From NCBI RefSeq assembly GCF_016698665.1, contig NZ_CP068046.1:682001-746000 (forward strand): a stretch of 64,000 nt of DNA, written 5' to 3'. Made by a program: the position numbers and the translations under genes. Of this stretch, positions 8,979-16,809 are shown piece after piece. The number at the start of each line of letters is the position of its first letter. The first letter of the stretch is position 1. The notes beneath the pieces were generated by a model. The model ran no database searches. It saw only the letters and a list, made by a program, of their open reading frames with translations, and was not told where the DNA came from. The stretch comes from Devosia rhizoryzae (GTDB taxonomy: Bacteria; Pseudomonadota; Alphaproteobacteria; Rhizobiales; Devosiaceae).

Positions 8979-9842
8979 TCATGCGGTGGCGGGGAGGTTC
9001 TGCGTGGCGGAGTCGACTTCCTCGAACGACGGGCGGACATCGGTCATCAGTGCCTTGCGGGCGAACTCGATTGCCATCACAGGCGGCTGCCCCGAGATAT
9101 GTGCCAGGAGACCGGTCTTGAGCGACAGGAAATACTTGGATTCCGCCTCGTATGTGCCCCGGAGCGATTGGGCCATGGGGCCGAAGAGGCCGTAGGCGAT
9201 GAACACGCCGAAGAAGGTACCGACCAGGGCGCCGCCGATCATGTGGCCCAGGATCTCCGGCGGCTCGTTGATCGCGCCCATGGTCTTGATCACGCCGAGA
9301 ACGGCGGCGACGATTCCCAGGGCAGGGGTGCCGTCCGCCAGGGACTGCAGGGCGCCCACCATGCGCTCCTGCTCCTGATGGTGGGTCTCGAGCTCCTCGT
9401 CCATCAGGGCTTCCATCTCGTGGACGTTGTTGGTGCCCATGGTCACCATGCGCATGTAGTCGCACACGAACTCCACGGCGTGGTGGTTCTTGGCGAAGGT
9501 CGGGAAGGCGTTAAAGAGGCTCGAATTCTTCGGGTCCTCGACGTGAGGTTCTATGCCGAGGATACCCTTCTGCTGGATCAGCTTGTACATCGCGAACTGC
9601 ATGCCGAGCAGTTCGAGATAGGCCTTCTTGTTGTAGGCAGGACCCTTGAAGATCTTGCCCAGCATCGAGAGACTGCCCTTGAGGACCGCGCCCTGGTTGC
9701 CGATGATGAAGGCGCCGATCGCCGCCCCGAGGATGATCACGTATTCCCAGGGCTGCACCAGCACCTCGAGGTGCCCGCCCATAGCGGCGTAGCCGCCGAA
9801 CACGCAGACGAGGATGACGACAAGACCGGCCAGGAGACGCAT
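8979..9842 (-). CDS. motA: flagellar stator protein MotA, orphan copy
   Basis: The 287-residue protein matches MotA over its full length: two N-terminal membrane segments, a cytoplasmic loop with DYMRMV and ALMDEELE that supply the conserved Arg and Glu facing the rotor, then ADGTPALGIVAAVLGVIKTM and GALVGTFFGVFIAYG as segments 3 and 4 with conserved prolines. MotA with MotB forms the proton-driven stator. No motB or other flagellar gene is nearby, and the gene sits among copper genes. It looks intact, so it could supply a second stator or be passenger DNA. The start at 9842 gives the family's usual N-terminus. Confidence 0.9.
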   Translation of the reverse strand: MRLLAGLVVILVCVFGGYAAMGGHLEVLVQPWEYVIILGAAIGAFIIGNQGAVLKGSLSMLGKIFKGPAYNKKAYLELLGMQFAMYKLIQQKGILGIEPHVEDPKNSSLFNAFPTFAKNHHAVEFVCDYMRMVTMGTNNVHEMEALMDEELETHHQEQERMVGALQSLADGTPALGIVAAVLGVIKTMGAINEPPEILGHMIGGALVGTFFGVFIAYGLFGPMAQSLRGTYEAESKYFLSLKTGLLAHISGQPPVMAIEFARKALMTDVRPSFEEVDSATQNLPATA

Positions 9843-9977
9843 GGATTACTCGTGAGGTTGGCCCGAAGCCCTGTGTAACCGGGATGCAGGCGTCCTCCGT
9901 ACTCTCCGTCAGTAAGCTTAATCTAGCGTAAAGGGCATCCGTCGCATGGTGCGTGGGCATCAACGACGGGGGCCGCC

Positions 9978-10262
9978 ATGAACGTCACCTTCGATCCTTT
10001 CCACATGCATGCGGGTCTGGCGGTGTTCTTCGTCACCCTTGCTGTGCTGCGCAAGACCGGATCGACCTTGATCCCCCTGCTTGCGGTCATCGTCATGGAG
10101 GTGGTTCTGCTCTGGCCCGGATTGACCGGTCCGGAGGCGGAGGGGCGGGTGGCACTGAACGGCTTCCTGTCGGCCATCATCTGGCCCTTCGTGATCACCG
10201 TGCTGGGCCAGCTCGGACTCCTGGAGGCACTGGTCACGCCGCGAGAGCGTCCCCGTCGATAG
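9978..10262 (+). CDS. small membrane protein with HxHxGL motif, second copy
   Basis: Unrecognised 94-residue protein with three hydrophobic segments. It begins near residue 9 with H-x-H-A-G-L and carries VLRK and AIIWP at positions matching the protein at 896-1222, so the two look like paralogues. The two histidines sit at the edge of the first membrane segment and could bind metal, which is speculation. It lies divergently from motA and converges on a broken methyltransferase gene. I see no CueR-type site upstream. Confidence 0.65.
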   Translation: MNVTFDPFHMHAGLAVFFVTLAVLRKTGSTLIPLLAVIVMEVVLLWPGLTGPEAEGRVALNGFLSAIIWPFVITVLGQLGLLEALVTPRERPRR

Positions 10263-10292
10263 CGCCGGCGCGTATTCGACCTCGATACCTAT

Positions 10293-10724
10293 TCAAGAAC
10301 GCTGGGAGCGACGCCAACGCAGGCAACCCGCCCAGCGCTCCAGCACGACGTTCAGCGGCGTTTCCGATATCGCCCAGAGAATGTGCCGCCCCAGGATCAC
10401 GTCCACGCCTACGTTCGGTAATGTTGGCCTTGCCGCGTCGCCTACGAGGAAGTCGACTTGGAGCTCGGCGTCCCGCGCCTTTTCGATGGCTCGCTGGATC
10501 ATGGCGGGCGAGAAGTCTATTCCCGTAACCTGATGTCCTGCTTCCGCGAGCAGTAGGCTCAGGCTTCCCGTTCCGCACCCCACGTCCAGCACACTGCGCC
10601 TCTCGGGCAGCAGCCGATCGAGCAGTCTTCGCCAGCCGTCGCGAACCAGTGGATCTTTCAGCCCGTGGTCGACCGCCTGGTCAAAATTCGCTGCTTCGTT
10701 GTCCCAGAACGCCTTGGCCTCGAT
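10293..10724 (-). pseudogene. truncated class I SAM methyltransferase
   Basis: The minus-strand frame encodes a methyltransferase N-terminal half: a helix with AKAFWDNEAANFD, then motif I VLDVGCGTGS and motif II VTGIDFSP, followed by VDFLVGDAA. It stops about 30 residues after DVILGRHILWA, so the usual last 80-100 residues are missing. A well-placed GGAGG lies 5 bases before an ATC codon (10724-10722), where ATG would be expected, and a TAG lies just upstream. The only orthodox start is a GTG at 10592, inside motif I. Loss of start and C-terminus suggests decay. The substrate is unknown. Confidence 0.65.
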
Positions 10725-10890
10725 CTCCGCCTCCTATGGCTGCGCCTGCCTGCCACTATTGGCCAGCAGATGAACGTAGGATCGTAATGATATTTGTCCG
10801 GGAAAATCGCGCCAGATCGGGCGCACGGTTTTGTCGAAACGCCCTGCCCGGGCTGCTCGTCGTGGCACACTGCCGGTTGGCCATGACCTA

Positions 10891-10921
10891 TTGACCTTGC
10901 CACCGTGGAAACCTTTACGGT
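10891..10921 (+). promoter_or_regulatory. predicted CueR promoter of the second DUF305 gene
   Basis: TTGACC (10891-10896), a 19-base spacer and TACGGT (10916-10921). The spacer is centred on CCACCGTGG. In addition a 12-bp perfect inverted repeat (10895-10906 with 10917-10928, CCTTGCCACCGT and ACGGTGGCAAGG) spans the promoter, making this site larger than the others. The gene starts 98 bases downstream at 11019, so the leader is long. Confidence 0.72.
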
Positions 10922-11018
10922 GGCAAGGTAAACCGTCGCCGGCGTCCGCAGGCGGTGATGGTCCGACATCACCCGGCAGAGCCGACAAAACCCTGACCAA
11001 GGCATCGAGGAGACGACC

Positions 11019-11528
11019 ATGACAGACCATGCTCAACATTCGGGACCAGGTCATGCCACCCATGGGGCAGGCGGTCACAAGGGGCACGGGCGTCCGTACC
11101 TCATGTTCTGGATCAACATGATCCTCGGCTTGATCGTCATGTACGTCGTCATGTTCTCGATGATCGACGGGTGGCCAGATTTCCGGAACAACGTAAACAT
11201 GTTCTACATGGCCGTGACCATGTGGGCGCCGATGGGCATATTCATGCTGGCGACGATGCCGGGCATGTTCCCGAACCGCAGGATGAACATCGTTCTCTAT
11301 GTCGCCCTCGCTCTGCTCACTGTGCTGTCCTTCTGGGGAACGAGGAGCCAGGCCTTCATAGACGACCGCCAGTTCGTCGACAGCATGATCCCGCATCATT
11401 CCGGAGCCATCCTCATGTGTCGCGAAGCCGACCTCGAGGATCAGGAACTCGTCTCCTTGTGCGCGGAGATCATCGAGGCGCAGCGCCGCGAGATCGAGCA
11501 GATGGAAGCCATCGGCGCGAGGCTGTGA
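11019..11528 (+). CDS. DUF305 family membrane-anchored protein
   Basis: The 169-residue protein has a His/Gly-rich N-terminal tail (TDHAQHSGPGHATHG, then HKGHGR), three hydrophobic segments (about 29-47, 65-83 and 90-107) and a C-terminal DUF305 domain with DSMIPHHSGAILMC and a Glu/Gln-rich helix. This membrane-anchored form with an extra CREADL cysteine differs from the soluble DUF305 at 350-811. DUF305 proteins are often linked to copper and silver handling. A CueR-type promoter lies upstream. A His/Cys-rich miniprotein gene follows. Confidence 0.88.
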   Translation: MTDHAQHSGPGHATHGAGGHKGHGRPYLMFWINMILGLIVMYVVMFSMIDGWPDFRNNVNMFYMAVTMWAPMGIFMLATMPGMFPNRRMNIVLYVALALLTVLSFWGTRSQAFIDDRQFVDSMIPHHSGAILMCREADLEDQELVSLCAEIIEAQRREIEQMEAIGARL

Positions 11529-11600
11529 TCGCGAGGTCCTCAGCGCTCGGCCATTGCGTCAGGCTTTCGCATTGTCGCCCGATTTCTCCATGATAAGCGG

Positions 11601-11960
11601 ATGCCTCAACCGGCCATGCCCCGTTCGTGGAAACCAATGTCGATCGCTCAACTCGCCCGTGCGCTTCTGCCTGCATTGTGCGCTGCCATGATCATGGTCC
11701 TGTCGATGCCGGTGAACGCGACAGTAGCGCTCGACGGTTCAGTGGTGGTGGACGCCTATGGTCACCAGCATCACGACGACTGCGGCAACGAGCCTCTTCA
11801 CGCCATAGGGTGCTGCACGGTGGCACTATGCGTGCCTGAAGGAACGGCAGGGGCAGACGAACCCTATGCTGCAAGGCTCGACCACGGCCTCCATCTCGAT
11901 TCGATTGCTGCCGTCGCAACTGTGTTCAGCGATCTTTTCCGTCCTCCTCGCATCGTTTGA
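11601..11960 (+). CDS. His/Cys-rich exported miniprotein, second copy
   Basis: A 119-residue protein; an internal ATG at 11637 would give a cleaner signal peptide (LARALLPALCAAMIM, then PVNA). The mature part has H55, HH 57-58, C61, H67, CC 71-72 and C77, matching the order seen in the protein at 6-320 and the identical CC-x4-C spacing. I do not recognise a named family. It lies between the CueR-controlled DUF305 gene and an L,D-transpeptidase gene, all on one strand, so it may be copper-induced and periplasmic. Metal binding is inference. Confidence 0.6.
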   Translation: MPQPAMPRSWKPMSIAQLARALLPALCAAMIMVLSMPVNATVALDGSVVVDAYGHQHHDDCGNEPLHAIGCCTVALCVPEGTAGADEPYAARLDHGLHLDSIAAVATVFSDLFRPPRIV

Positions 11961-12018
11961 AGCTGTGGCCCGGGCTCCGGGCCGGCAACTCCAACGATGC
12001 AGATCACGGAAGACCGAA

Positions 12019-13266
12019 ATGAAGAGAAGAGATTTCCTGCGGCTGCTGCCATTGGGCGCGGCTGCCACGTTGCCCATGACGCAGCCCGCCCGGGCGCAGT
12101 CGCTCTGGGACATGATGAACCAAAACCGCACCCTGAGCGACGCCGAACGGGAGGCCAATAGCGCCGCCGCGATCCAGGCGATCGACACCGTCGAGCCGAT
12201 CCTGAGCTACGACACCGCCAACAACCTCCAGATGGCCATCGCCCAGTACGAGCCGTTCGTGGCGCGGGGTGGATGGGAGCAAGTGCCCCAGGAGACCTAT
12301 GGGGTGACCATGGGCATCGACCGGGACGGGGTGGTGCAGCTCAAACGACGTTTGCTCGCCTCCGGCGACATGCCGATGGTCGAGAACGTCGACGGCAGCT
12401 TCGACGCAGCTACCGACGCTGCCCTGCGCCGGTTCCAAGCCCGTCACGGCCTCGGTGTCACCGGCCAGGTCGACGAGGCCACCTGGTATGCCTTGAACGT
12501 TCCGGCGGAGACCCGGCTGCACCAACTTCGCCTGAACCTGCTGCGGGTGCAGAACATGGCGTCTTCGCTTGCTGACCGCTACGTGGTGGTCAACATTCCT
12601 GCCGCCTTTATCGAGGTGGTGGAGGGAGGGATGGTCGCGAGGCGACACACCGCCGTCGTGGGCCGGATCGACCGGCAGACGCCGATCCTCAAGAGTCGCA
12701 TCCACCAGATCAACTTCAACCCGTATTGGAACGTGCCAGTCTCGATCATCCGTCGCGATCTCATCAAGTACATGAACGAGAACCCGAACTACCTGACCGA
12801 GCAGAAGATCAGGATTTTCGACGGCAGCGGCAACGAGCTGCAACCGAGCCAGATCGACTGGCGGACCGAGGAAGCGGTCAACTACAGTTTCCGGCAGGAT
12901 CCCGGTCCGCAGAACTCGATGGGCAACGTGAAGATCAACTTCCACAACCCGCATGCGGTATATCTGCACGACACGCCGACCAAGGGTCTGTTCGGCGAGA
13001 ACGCCCGCTTCTATTCCTCGGGCTGCGTCCGAGTGGACCAGGTGCAGGACTTCGTCGGCTGGGTGTTGCGCGACAACGGCGACTGGGGCACCGCCGAGAT
13101 CGGCAACGTCTTCGCCACGGGTGAACGCAAGGACGTCGAGGTGCGAAATCCCCCGGAGCTGCACACGACCTATATCTCCGCCTGGGCGAACCGAAGCGGC
13201 GTCGTTAGCTTCCGCGACGACGTCTACGAGTTCGACATGGCAGGGAAGGTTGATTTCCAGGTCTGA
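12019..13266 (+). CDS. L,D-transpeptidase with peptidoglycan-binding domain
   Basis: The 415-residue protein begins KRRDFLRLLPLG, a Tat-like or Sec leader. A PG_binding_1 domain follows at about residues 105-165 (VQLKRRLLASGD, then FDAATDAALRRFQ). The C-terminal YkuD domain has YLHDTP with the catalytic region His and SSGCVRV with nucleophile Cys336. It would cross-link peptidoglycan in the periplasm through 3-3 links or attach proteins. ATG at 12019 was chosen, since the frame extends upstream only through the neighbouring gene. It is co-oriented with the DUF305 and miniprotein genes, an unusual neighbourhood for a wall enzyme. Confidence 0.9.
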   Translation: MKRRDFLRLLPLGAAATLPMTQPARAQSLWDMMNQNRTLSDAEREANSAAAIQAIDTVEPILSYDTANNLQMAIAQYEPFVARGGWEQVPQETYGVTMGIDRDGVVQLKRRLLASGDMPMVENVDGSFDAATDAALRRFQARHGLGVTGQVDEATWYALNVPAETRLHQLRLNLLRVQNMASSLADRYVVVNIPAAFIEVVEGGMVARRHTAVVGRIDRQTPILKSRIHQINFNPYWNVPVSIIRRDLIKYMNENPNYLTEQKIRIFDGSGNELQPSQIDWRTEEAVNYSFRQDPGPQNSMGNVKINFHNPHAVYLHDTPTKGLFGENARFYSSGCVRVDQVQDFVGWVLRDNGDWGTAEIGNVFATGERKDVEVRNPPELHTTYISAWANRSGVVSFRDDVYEFDMAGKVDFQV

Positions 13267-13347
13267 GCGTTGGTTCGAGCCAAGTCGAAGTGATGCCGTT
13301 CGAGCGGTCCGGGTGGCACTGACGCCAGCCGGGCCGCTGCAGATGGA

Positions 13348-13575
13348 TTAACAATCCTGAAGACGTTGGAAAGCTTCACGGATGAGGTCTATCTCGGGCA
13401 GAAAGTCCGGAAACCTAGCCTCCACTTGGTCAAGGCGGGCGACAGCTTCCTGCACGTGCTTCCAGGCCTGGTATCCGGCACCCGCGAACCAGGACCGCAT
13501 CAGCAGACGGGCATCGAAGATCGATTGGTGCGCTTCTTCCGCCGTCATTCCACGCCTCGTCCCTTTGTTCACCAT
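13348..13575 (-). CDS. small helical protein, unknown
   Basis: A 75-residue acidic, helical protein without a signal peptide. An internal ATG at 13548 (MTAEEAHQS) is an alternative start and may be better. Balanced composition, and regular spacing of hydrophobic residues (ARLLMRSWFAGAGYQAW, then VARLDQVEARFPDF) argue that it is coding. No family is recognised. It converges on the L,D-transpeptidase gene and lies 101 bases downstream of the end of the glutaredoxin-MauE gene on the same strand. Confidence 0.5.
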   Translation of the reverse strand: MVNKGTRRGMTAEEAHQSIFDARLLMRSWFAGAGYQAWKHVQEAVARLDQVEARFPDFLPEIDLIREAFQRLQDC

Positions 13576-13676
13576 GGCACAATGCAGGATACGGCAATTT
13601 CGCAGATCGGATCACCCCGATTGCTCTGTCCATGGACAACGACACACGATCGGCTTGCGACCGTGCGCCCTTCCGT

Positions 13677-14465
13677 TCACATCATGTGGGGCGAGGGGAC
13701 CGCACCGATCGCTCCCAATCCCATCCAGACGGCCATGGCGATCATCATCAGGTTCTCGGTCAGCGAAACGAACCCGAGCGGCACGTTGCTGGACCCGCCG
13801 ACGCAGGCGCACTTCAGCTCCCGCTTGTCGATGTAGACCGCCTTGAACACGGAAGCCGCTCCCACCGTGCCGACGAATAGAGCGATGGGCACGGACAACC
13901 AGGTCAGGGCACCCGCCACCATCAACACGCCGGCCATGCCCTCCGCATAGGGGTATATGTAGCTGTACGGCACCCACCGCTTGGCCAGGAGGTCATAGTT
14001 GAGGAACATGGTGGCGAAGCTCTCCACGTTCTGCAGTTTGAGCAGGGCCAGCACCACCATGGAGAAGCTGATGAACCATTCGGCAGCGCGCAGGGTGAAG
14101 GGGTTGCCGCTCACCGCGTAGCTGGCAGCCATGGCCATCAGCGCGGTCACCGCGAACAGCACGACCACTGGGCGATAGGTGGTGGCCCTCGGATCGACAA
14201 CCGTCTTGCCGAGAAAACGACGCGTGTCGTCGTAGCCGCCGATTCGCCGGCCATCGATGAAGACCTGCGGCGTCGTCTTGACGTCGTGTTCGGCCTTGAA
14301 GGCGTCGGTCTCTTCGCGGGTCGTCAGATGGTGGTCCTCCACCTCGTAGCCGGACCGCCTCAACAGGTCCATCGCTTTCAACCCATAAGGGCAGGTGTGG
14401 CTCGGCATGACCATACGGTGTATCACGGCCTTCTTGGCGGGGTTGGTGAGTTCGATGGTCGACAT
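13677..14465 (-). CDS. glutaredoxin-MauE membrane fusion protein
   Basis: The 262-residue protein joins an N-terminal glutaredoxin (HTCPYGLK, cysteine 25; TTPQVFIDGRRIGG near residue 60) to four membrane segments of the MauE/DoxX redox family, ending with ELKCACVGG and GFVSLTEN. Only one active-site cysteine is present, so it would work by a monothiol mechanism or with the membrane cysteines. The start at 14465 was chosen because GGAAGGAG lies just upstream and longer versions would begin inside the promoter at 14496-14526. A CueR-type promoter suggests copper induction. A role in thiol repair or cofactor maturation is inferred. Confidence 0.85.
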   Translation of the reverse strand: MSTIELTNPAKKAVIHRMVMPSHTCPYGLKAMDLLRRSGYEVEDHHLTTREETDAFKAEHDVKTTPQVFIDGRRIGGYDDTRRFLGKTVVDPRATTYRPVVVLFAVTALMAMAASYAVSGNPFTLRAAEWFISFSMVVLALLKLQNVESFATMFLNYDLLAKRWVPYSYIYPYAEGMAGVLMVAGALTWLSVPIALFVGTVGAASVFKAVYIDKRELKCACVGGSSNVPLGFVSLTENLMMIAMAVWMGLGAIGAVPSPHMM

Positions 14466-14495
14466 CTCGTGCTCCTTCCGATCGATGTTTTCCAT

Positions 14496-14526
14496 GTTGT
14501 GCACCCTCCAACGATTGGAAGGTCAA
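14496..14526 (-). promoter_or_regulatory. predicted CueR promoter of the glutaredoxin-MauE gene
   Basis: On the minus strand, TTGACC (14526-14521), a 19-base spacer starting with the same 14 bases as the copA site, and CACAAC (14501-14496). The dyad is CTTCCAAT/GTTGGAG. Its position rules out start codons upstream of 14495 for the gene it drives. Confidence 0.78.
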
Positions 14527-14562
14527 CACCCATATTCAACTTCGCCGAGGAGCAAGAACAAA

Positions 14563-14817
14563 ATGCCTGAACTGGTGCGGGCGGCGCTATGGCTGGGGAA
14601 TGGCTGCGTTCCGGTCATCGAGATCGCGGTCGTGACGATGCTGGGGTGCTGCATATGTCGGAGTGTCGCTTGCGAGCGGCACGATGACCCTCCGACCAGT
14701 CCCGAGATGGACGTCGATGAGGTCCGGTCCATGGTGGAAGCCCAGGGGTATCTGGTCGGTGTTCCGACGGTACCGCTCCGAACTACCGGAACGTCGTGCC
14801 CTGGTCGCTCATTCTAG
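14563..14817 (+). CDS. small Cys-rich protein, unknown
   Basis: An 84-residue frame with GAGGAG upstream of ATG 14563. It has an N-terminal hydrophobic stretch (VRAALWLGNGCVPVIEIAVV), then a cysteine cluster MLGCCICRSVAC and an acidic tail. It is divergent from the glutaredoxin-MauE gene and shares its promoter region. No family is recognised. Composition favours a membrane-anchored metal or redox protein, but the gene is short and may be spurious. Confidence 0.4.
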   Translation: MPELVRAALWLGNGCVPVIEIAVVTMLGCCICRSVACERHDDPPTSPEMDVDEVRSMVEAQGYLVGVPTVPLRTTGTSCPGRSF

Positions 14818-14844
14818 CCGGTCAAGTTTCCTGCGGGTCGAACG

Positions 14845-16077
14845 TTACCGGTCTTTCGCCGGACCTGACCGCCCCGAGGAAGCAGCGGCCAGCCAGAAGG
14901 CGGCGACCATCAGCAGCGAGAGTGCCAGCACGGCGATCATGGTTCCGGAGTAATCGCCGGTAGCCGTCCAGAGGGCGGCAGCCATCAGCGGTGCAACGGC
15001 CCTGCTGACGTTCATCGGGACCACCAGCGCGCCGTTGATGCTCCCGTAAGCCTCCTTCGATACCATCTCGGGTATAGCGATGCCTCGTAGGATCGTCATT
15101 ATCCCGTTCGCCGCTCCATAGATCACCGCCGTCGCCGCGACGACCACGAACTCGGCCGGTGCCCAGGCGAACAGCGCCATGGCGATAGGGAAGAAGATGA
15201 CGACGAACGATCCGATACGCTTTCCCGATGCCTGTCGCCCGAGAGCCATGATGGCGATGCGCCCGGCCACCTGGGCCGGTCCTATCAGCGACATCGCCGC
15301 CACCACCGCGTGTTCGCTGAAGCCACGTTCGATCATCATGGGGTAGAAGTGCAGCAGCAGGGTCGAAAAAGTCGCGGCATATGCGGTGAAAGAAACAGCA
15401 AGCCACCAGAAGGTTGGATTGACAAGCGCTTCCCTCAGGTACGACCGAGATGCGTTTGACCCTGCGGCTTCCGTCACGGTCGCATCCCGCGCGGGATCGA
15501 TGACCAGCCAATAGATCGAGGCGCATAGGACGAGGTTAACAGCTGCCAGGACCTCAAGGGCCCCGCGCCACCCGAACTGATCCATAAGCCATTGCACCAG
15601 GGGCACGAAGACCGTCGAGGCGAAACCACCCCATAGGGTCAGTGCGGTTATGCCGTCGCGCGCACCCGAAGGGCCGGCCCGTCGTGCAACCACGGCGAAA
15701 GCAGGCTCGTAGAGCGTCGCTGCCTGAAGGGCACCGACCCCGCCGGCTGCTGCATAGAAGAGAACGACGTTGTCGGTAAGCGCCCACAGGATGAGTAAGG
15801 CACTCGCGATCACCGAGGACACGGTCATTACTATGCGACCATGCCCGCGATCTATCGCCTGGCCCACCGGTATGGCGAGTAGGGCCGACAGGAGCGCGCC
15901 GGCGGTCGCCGCCCCGTAGATTAGGGCCTTGTTCCAGCCCAGATCCGCTTCCATGGCCTTCGCTACAAGTGGAAAGCTGTAGTAGAGCGACCCCCAGCTG
16001 GCGATCTGGGCCACACCCAGGCCGGTGATGAACCAGCTCTTCCCGGACAGCGGAACCGACGAGGCAATGTCGGCCAT
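14845..16077 (-). CDS. MFS transporter of the arsenic operon
   Basis: The 410-residue protein has twelve predicted membrane segments and the MFS loop motif GQAIDRGHGR between segments 2 and 3. It is the last gene of the arsR operon, 6 bases after arsH. Related MFS proteins at this position include ArsK of Agrobacterium, an exporter of As(III), Sb(III) and trivalent organoarsenicals. ArsJ is less likely because no partner GAPDH gene is present. The substrate is inferred from context only. Confidence 0.85.
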   Translation of the reverse strand: MADIASSVPLSGKSWFITGLGVAQIASWGSLYYSFPLVAKAMEADLGWNKALIYGAATAGALLSALLAIPVGQAIDRGHGRIVMTVSSVIASALLILWALTDNVVLFYAAAGGVGALQAATLYEPAFAVVARRAGPSGARDGITALTLWGGFASTVFVPLVQWLMDQFGWRGALEVLAAVNLVLCASIYWLVIDPARDATVTEAAGSNASRSYLREALVNPTFWWLAVSFTAYAATFSTLLLHFYPMMIERGFSEHAVVAAMSLIGPAQVAGRIAIMALGRQASGKRIGSFVVIFFPIAMALFAWAPAEFVVVAATAVIYGAANGIMTILRGIAIPEMVSKEAYGSINGALVVPMNVSRAVAPLMAAALWTATGDYSGTMIAVLALSLLMVAAFWLAAASSGRSGPAKDR

Positions 16078-16083
16078 GCTGCA

Positions 16084-16809
16084 CTAGATCGACTTGAGGC
16101 CAACCCGCTCCCCGAGTTTGGCGGCGGCTTCTTTGCGCTCGCTGTAGCGGGAGGTCAGGTAGCCGGCGACGCCGCGGTTGATGAGCGTGAACTTCACCAG
16201 CTCTTCACAAACGTCGACGACTCTATCGTAGTAGGATGACGGTTTCATGCGACCGTCCTCATCGAATTCTTGGAAGGCCTTTGCCACCGAGGACTGGTTG
16301 GGGATGGTCACCATCCGCATCCAGCGTCCGAGAATGCGCATTTGGTTGACGGCGTTGAAGGACTGGGAGCCACCCGACACCTGCATGACCGCCAGAGTTC
16401 GACCCTGCGTGGGCCGAATGGCGCCGCCAGGGAGCGGTATCCAGTCGATCTGCGACTTCAACACCGCGCTCATCGCGCCATGACGTTCCGGCGATGTCCA
16501 AACCTGGCCTTCAGACCACAGCATGGCCTCGCGCAGTTCCTGCACCTTGGGGTGGGTATCTGGAGCATCATTTGGCAGCGGTAGGCCATTTGCGTGGAAG
16601 ATCCGGACTTCGGCACCGAATGCCTCAAGGAGGCGTGCGGCTTCCAGGGTCAGGAATCGGCTGTAGGAGCGTTCCCGCAGCGACCCGTAGAGCATCAGAA
16701 TGCGTGGTTTGTGGTCGAGGGCAGGAGCGACGAGCTGGCCGAAGTCGGGAACCTGGAAGGCTGCAGGCAGGACGTTTAGCAAGTCAGACAAGCCGCTTCC
16801 CTTCGGCAT
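16084..16809 (-). CDS. arsH: ArsH NADPH-dependent flavoprotein
   Basis: The 241-residue flavodoxin-like protein has the FMN loop [11 protein letters not shown] near residues 40-50 and the conserved [21 protein letters not shown] block at about 106-126. ArsH oxidises trivalent organoarsenicals to the pentavalent form and reduces quinones and metals with NADPH. The start at 16809 overlaps the end of arsC by 26 bases. Length and motif set match the family. Confidence 0.93.
   Translation of the reverse strand: MPKGSGLSDLLNVLPAAFQVPDFGQLVAPALDHKPRILMLYGSLRERSYSRFLTLEAARLLEAFGAEVRIFHANGLPLPNDAPDTHPKVQELREAMLWSEGQVWTSPERHGAMSAVLKSQIDWIPLPGGAIRPTQGRTLAVMQVSGGSQSFNAVNQMRILGRWMRMVTIPNQSSVAKAFQEFDEDGRMKPSSYYDRVVDVCEELVKFTLINRGVAGYLTSRYSERKEAAAKLGERVGLKSI

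Noticed and set aside
12004..13164. 386-codon minus-strand frame opposite the L,D-transpeptidase
   Set aside because: No signal, motif or ribosome-binding site; the plus-strand protein has an intact active site.
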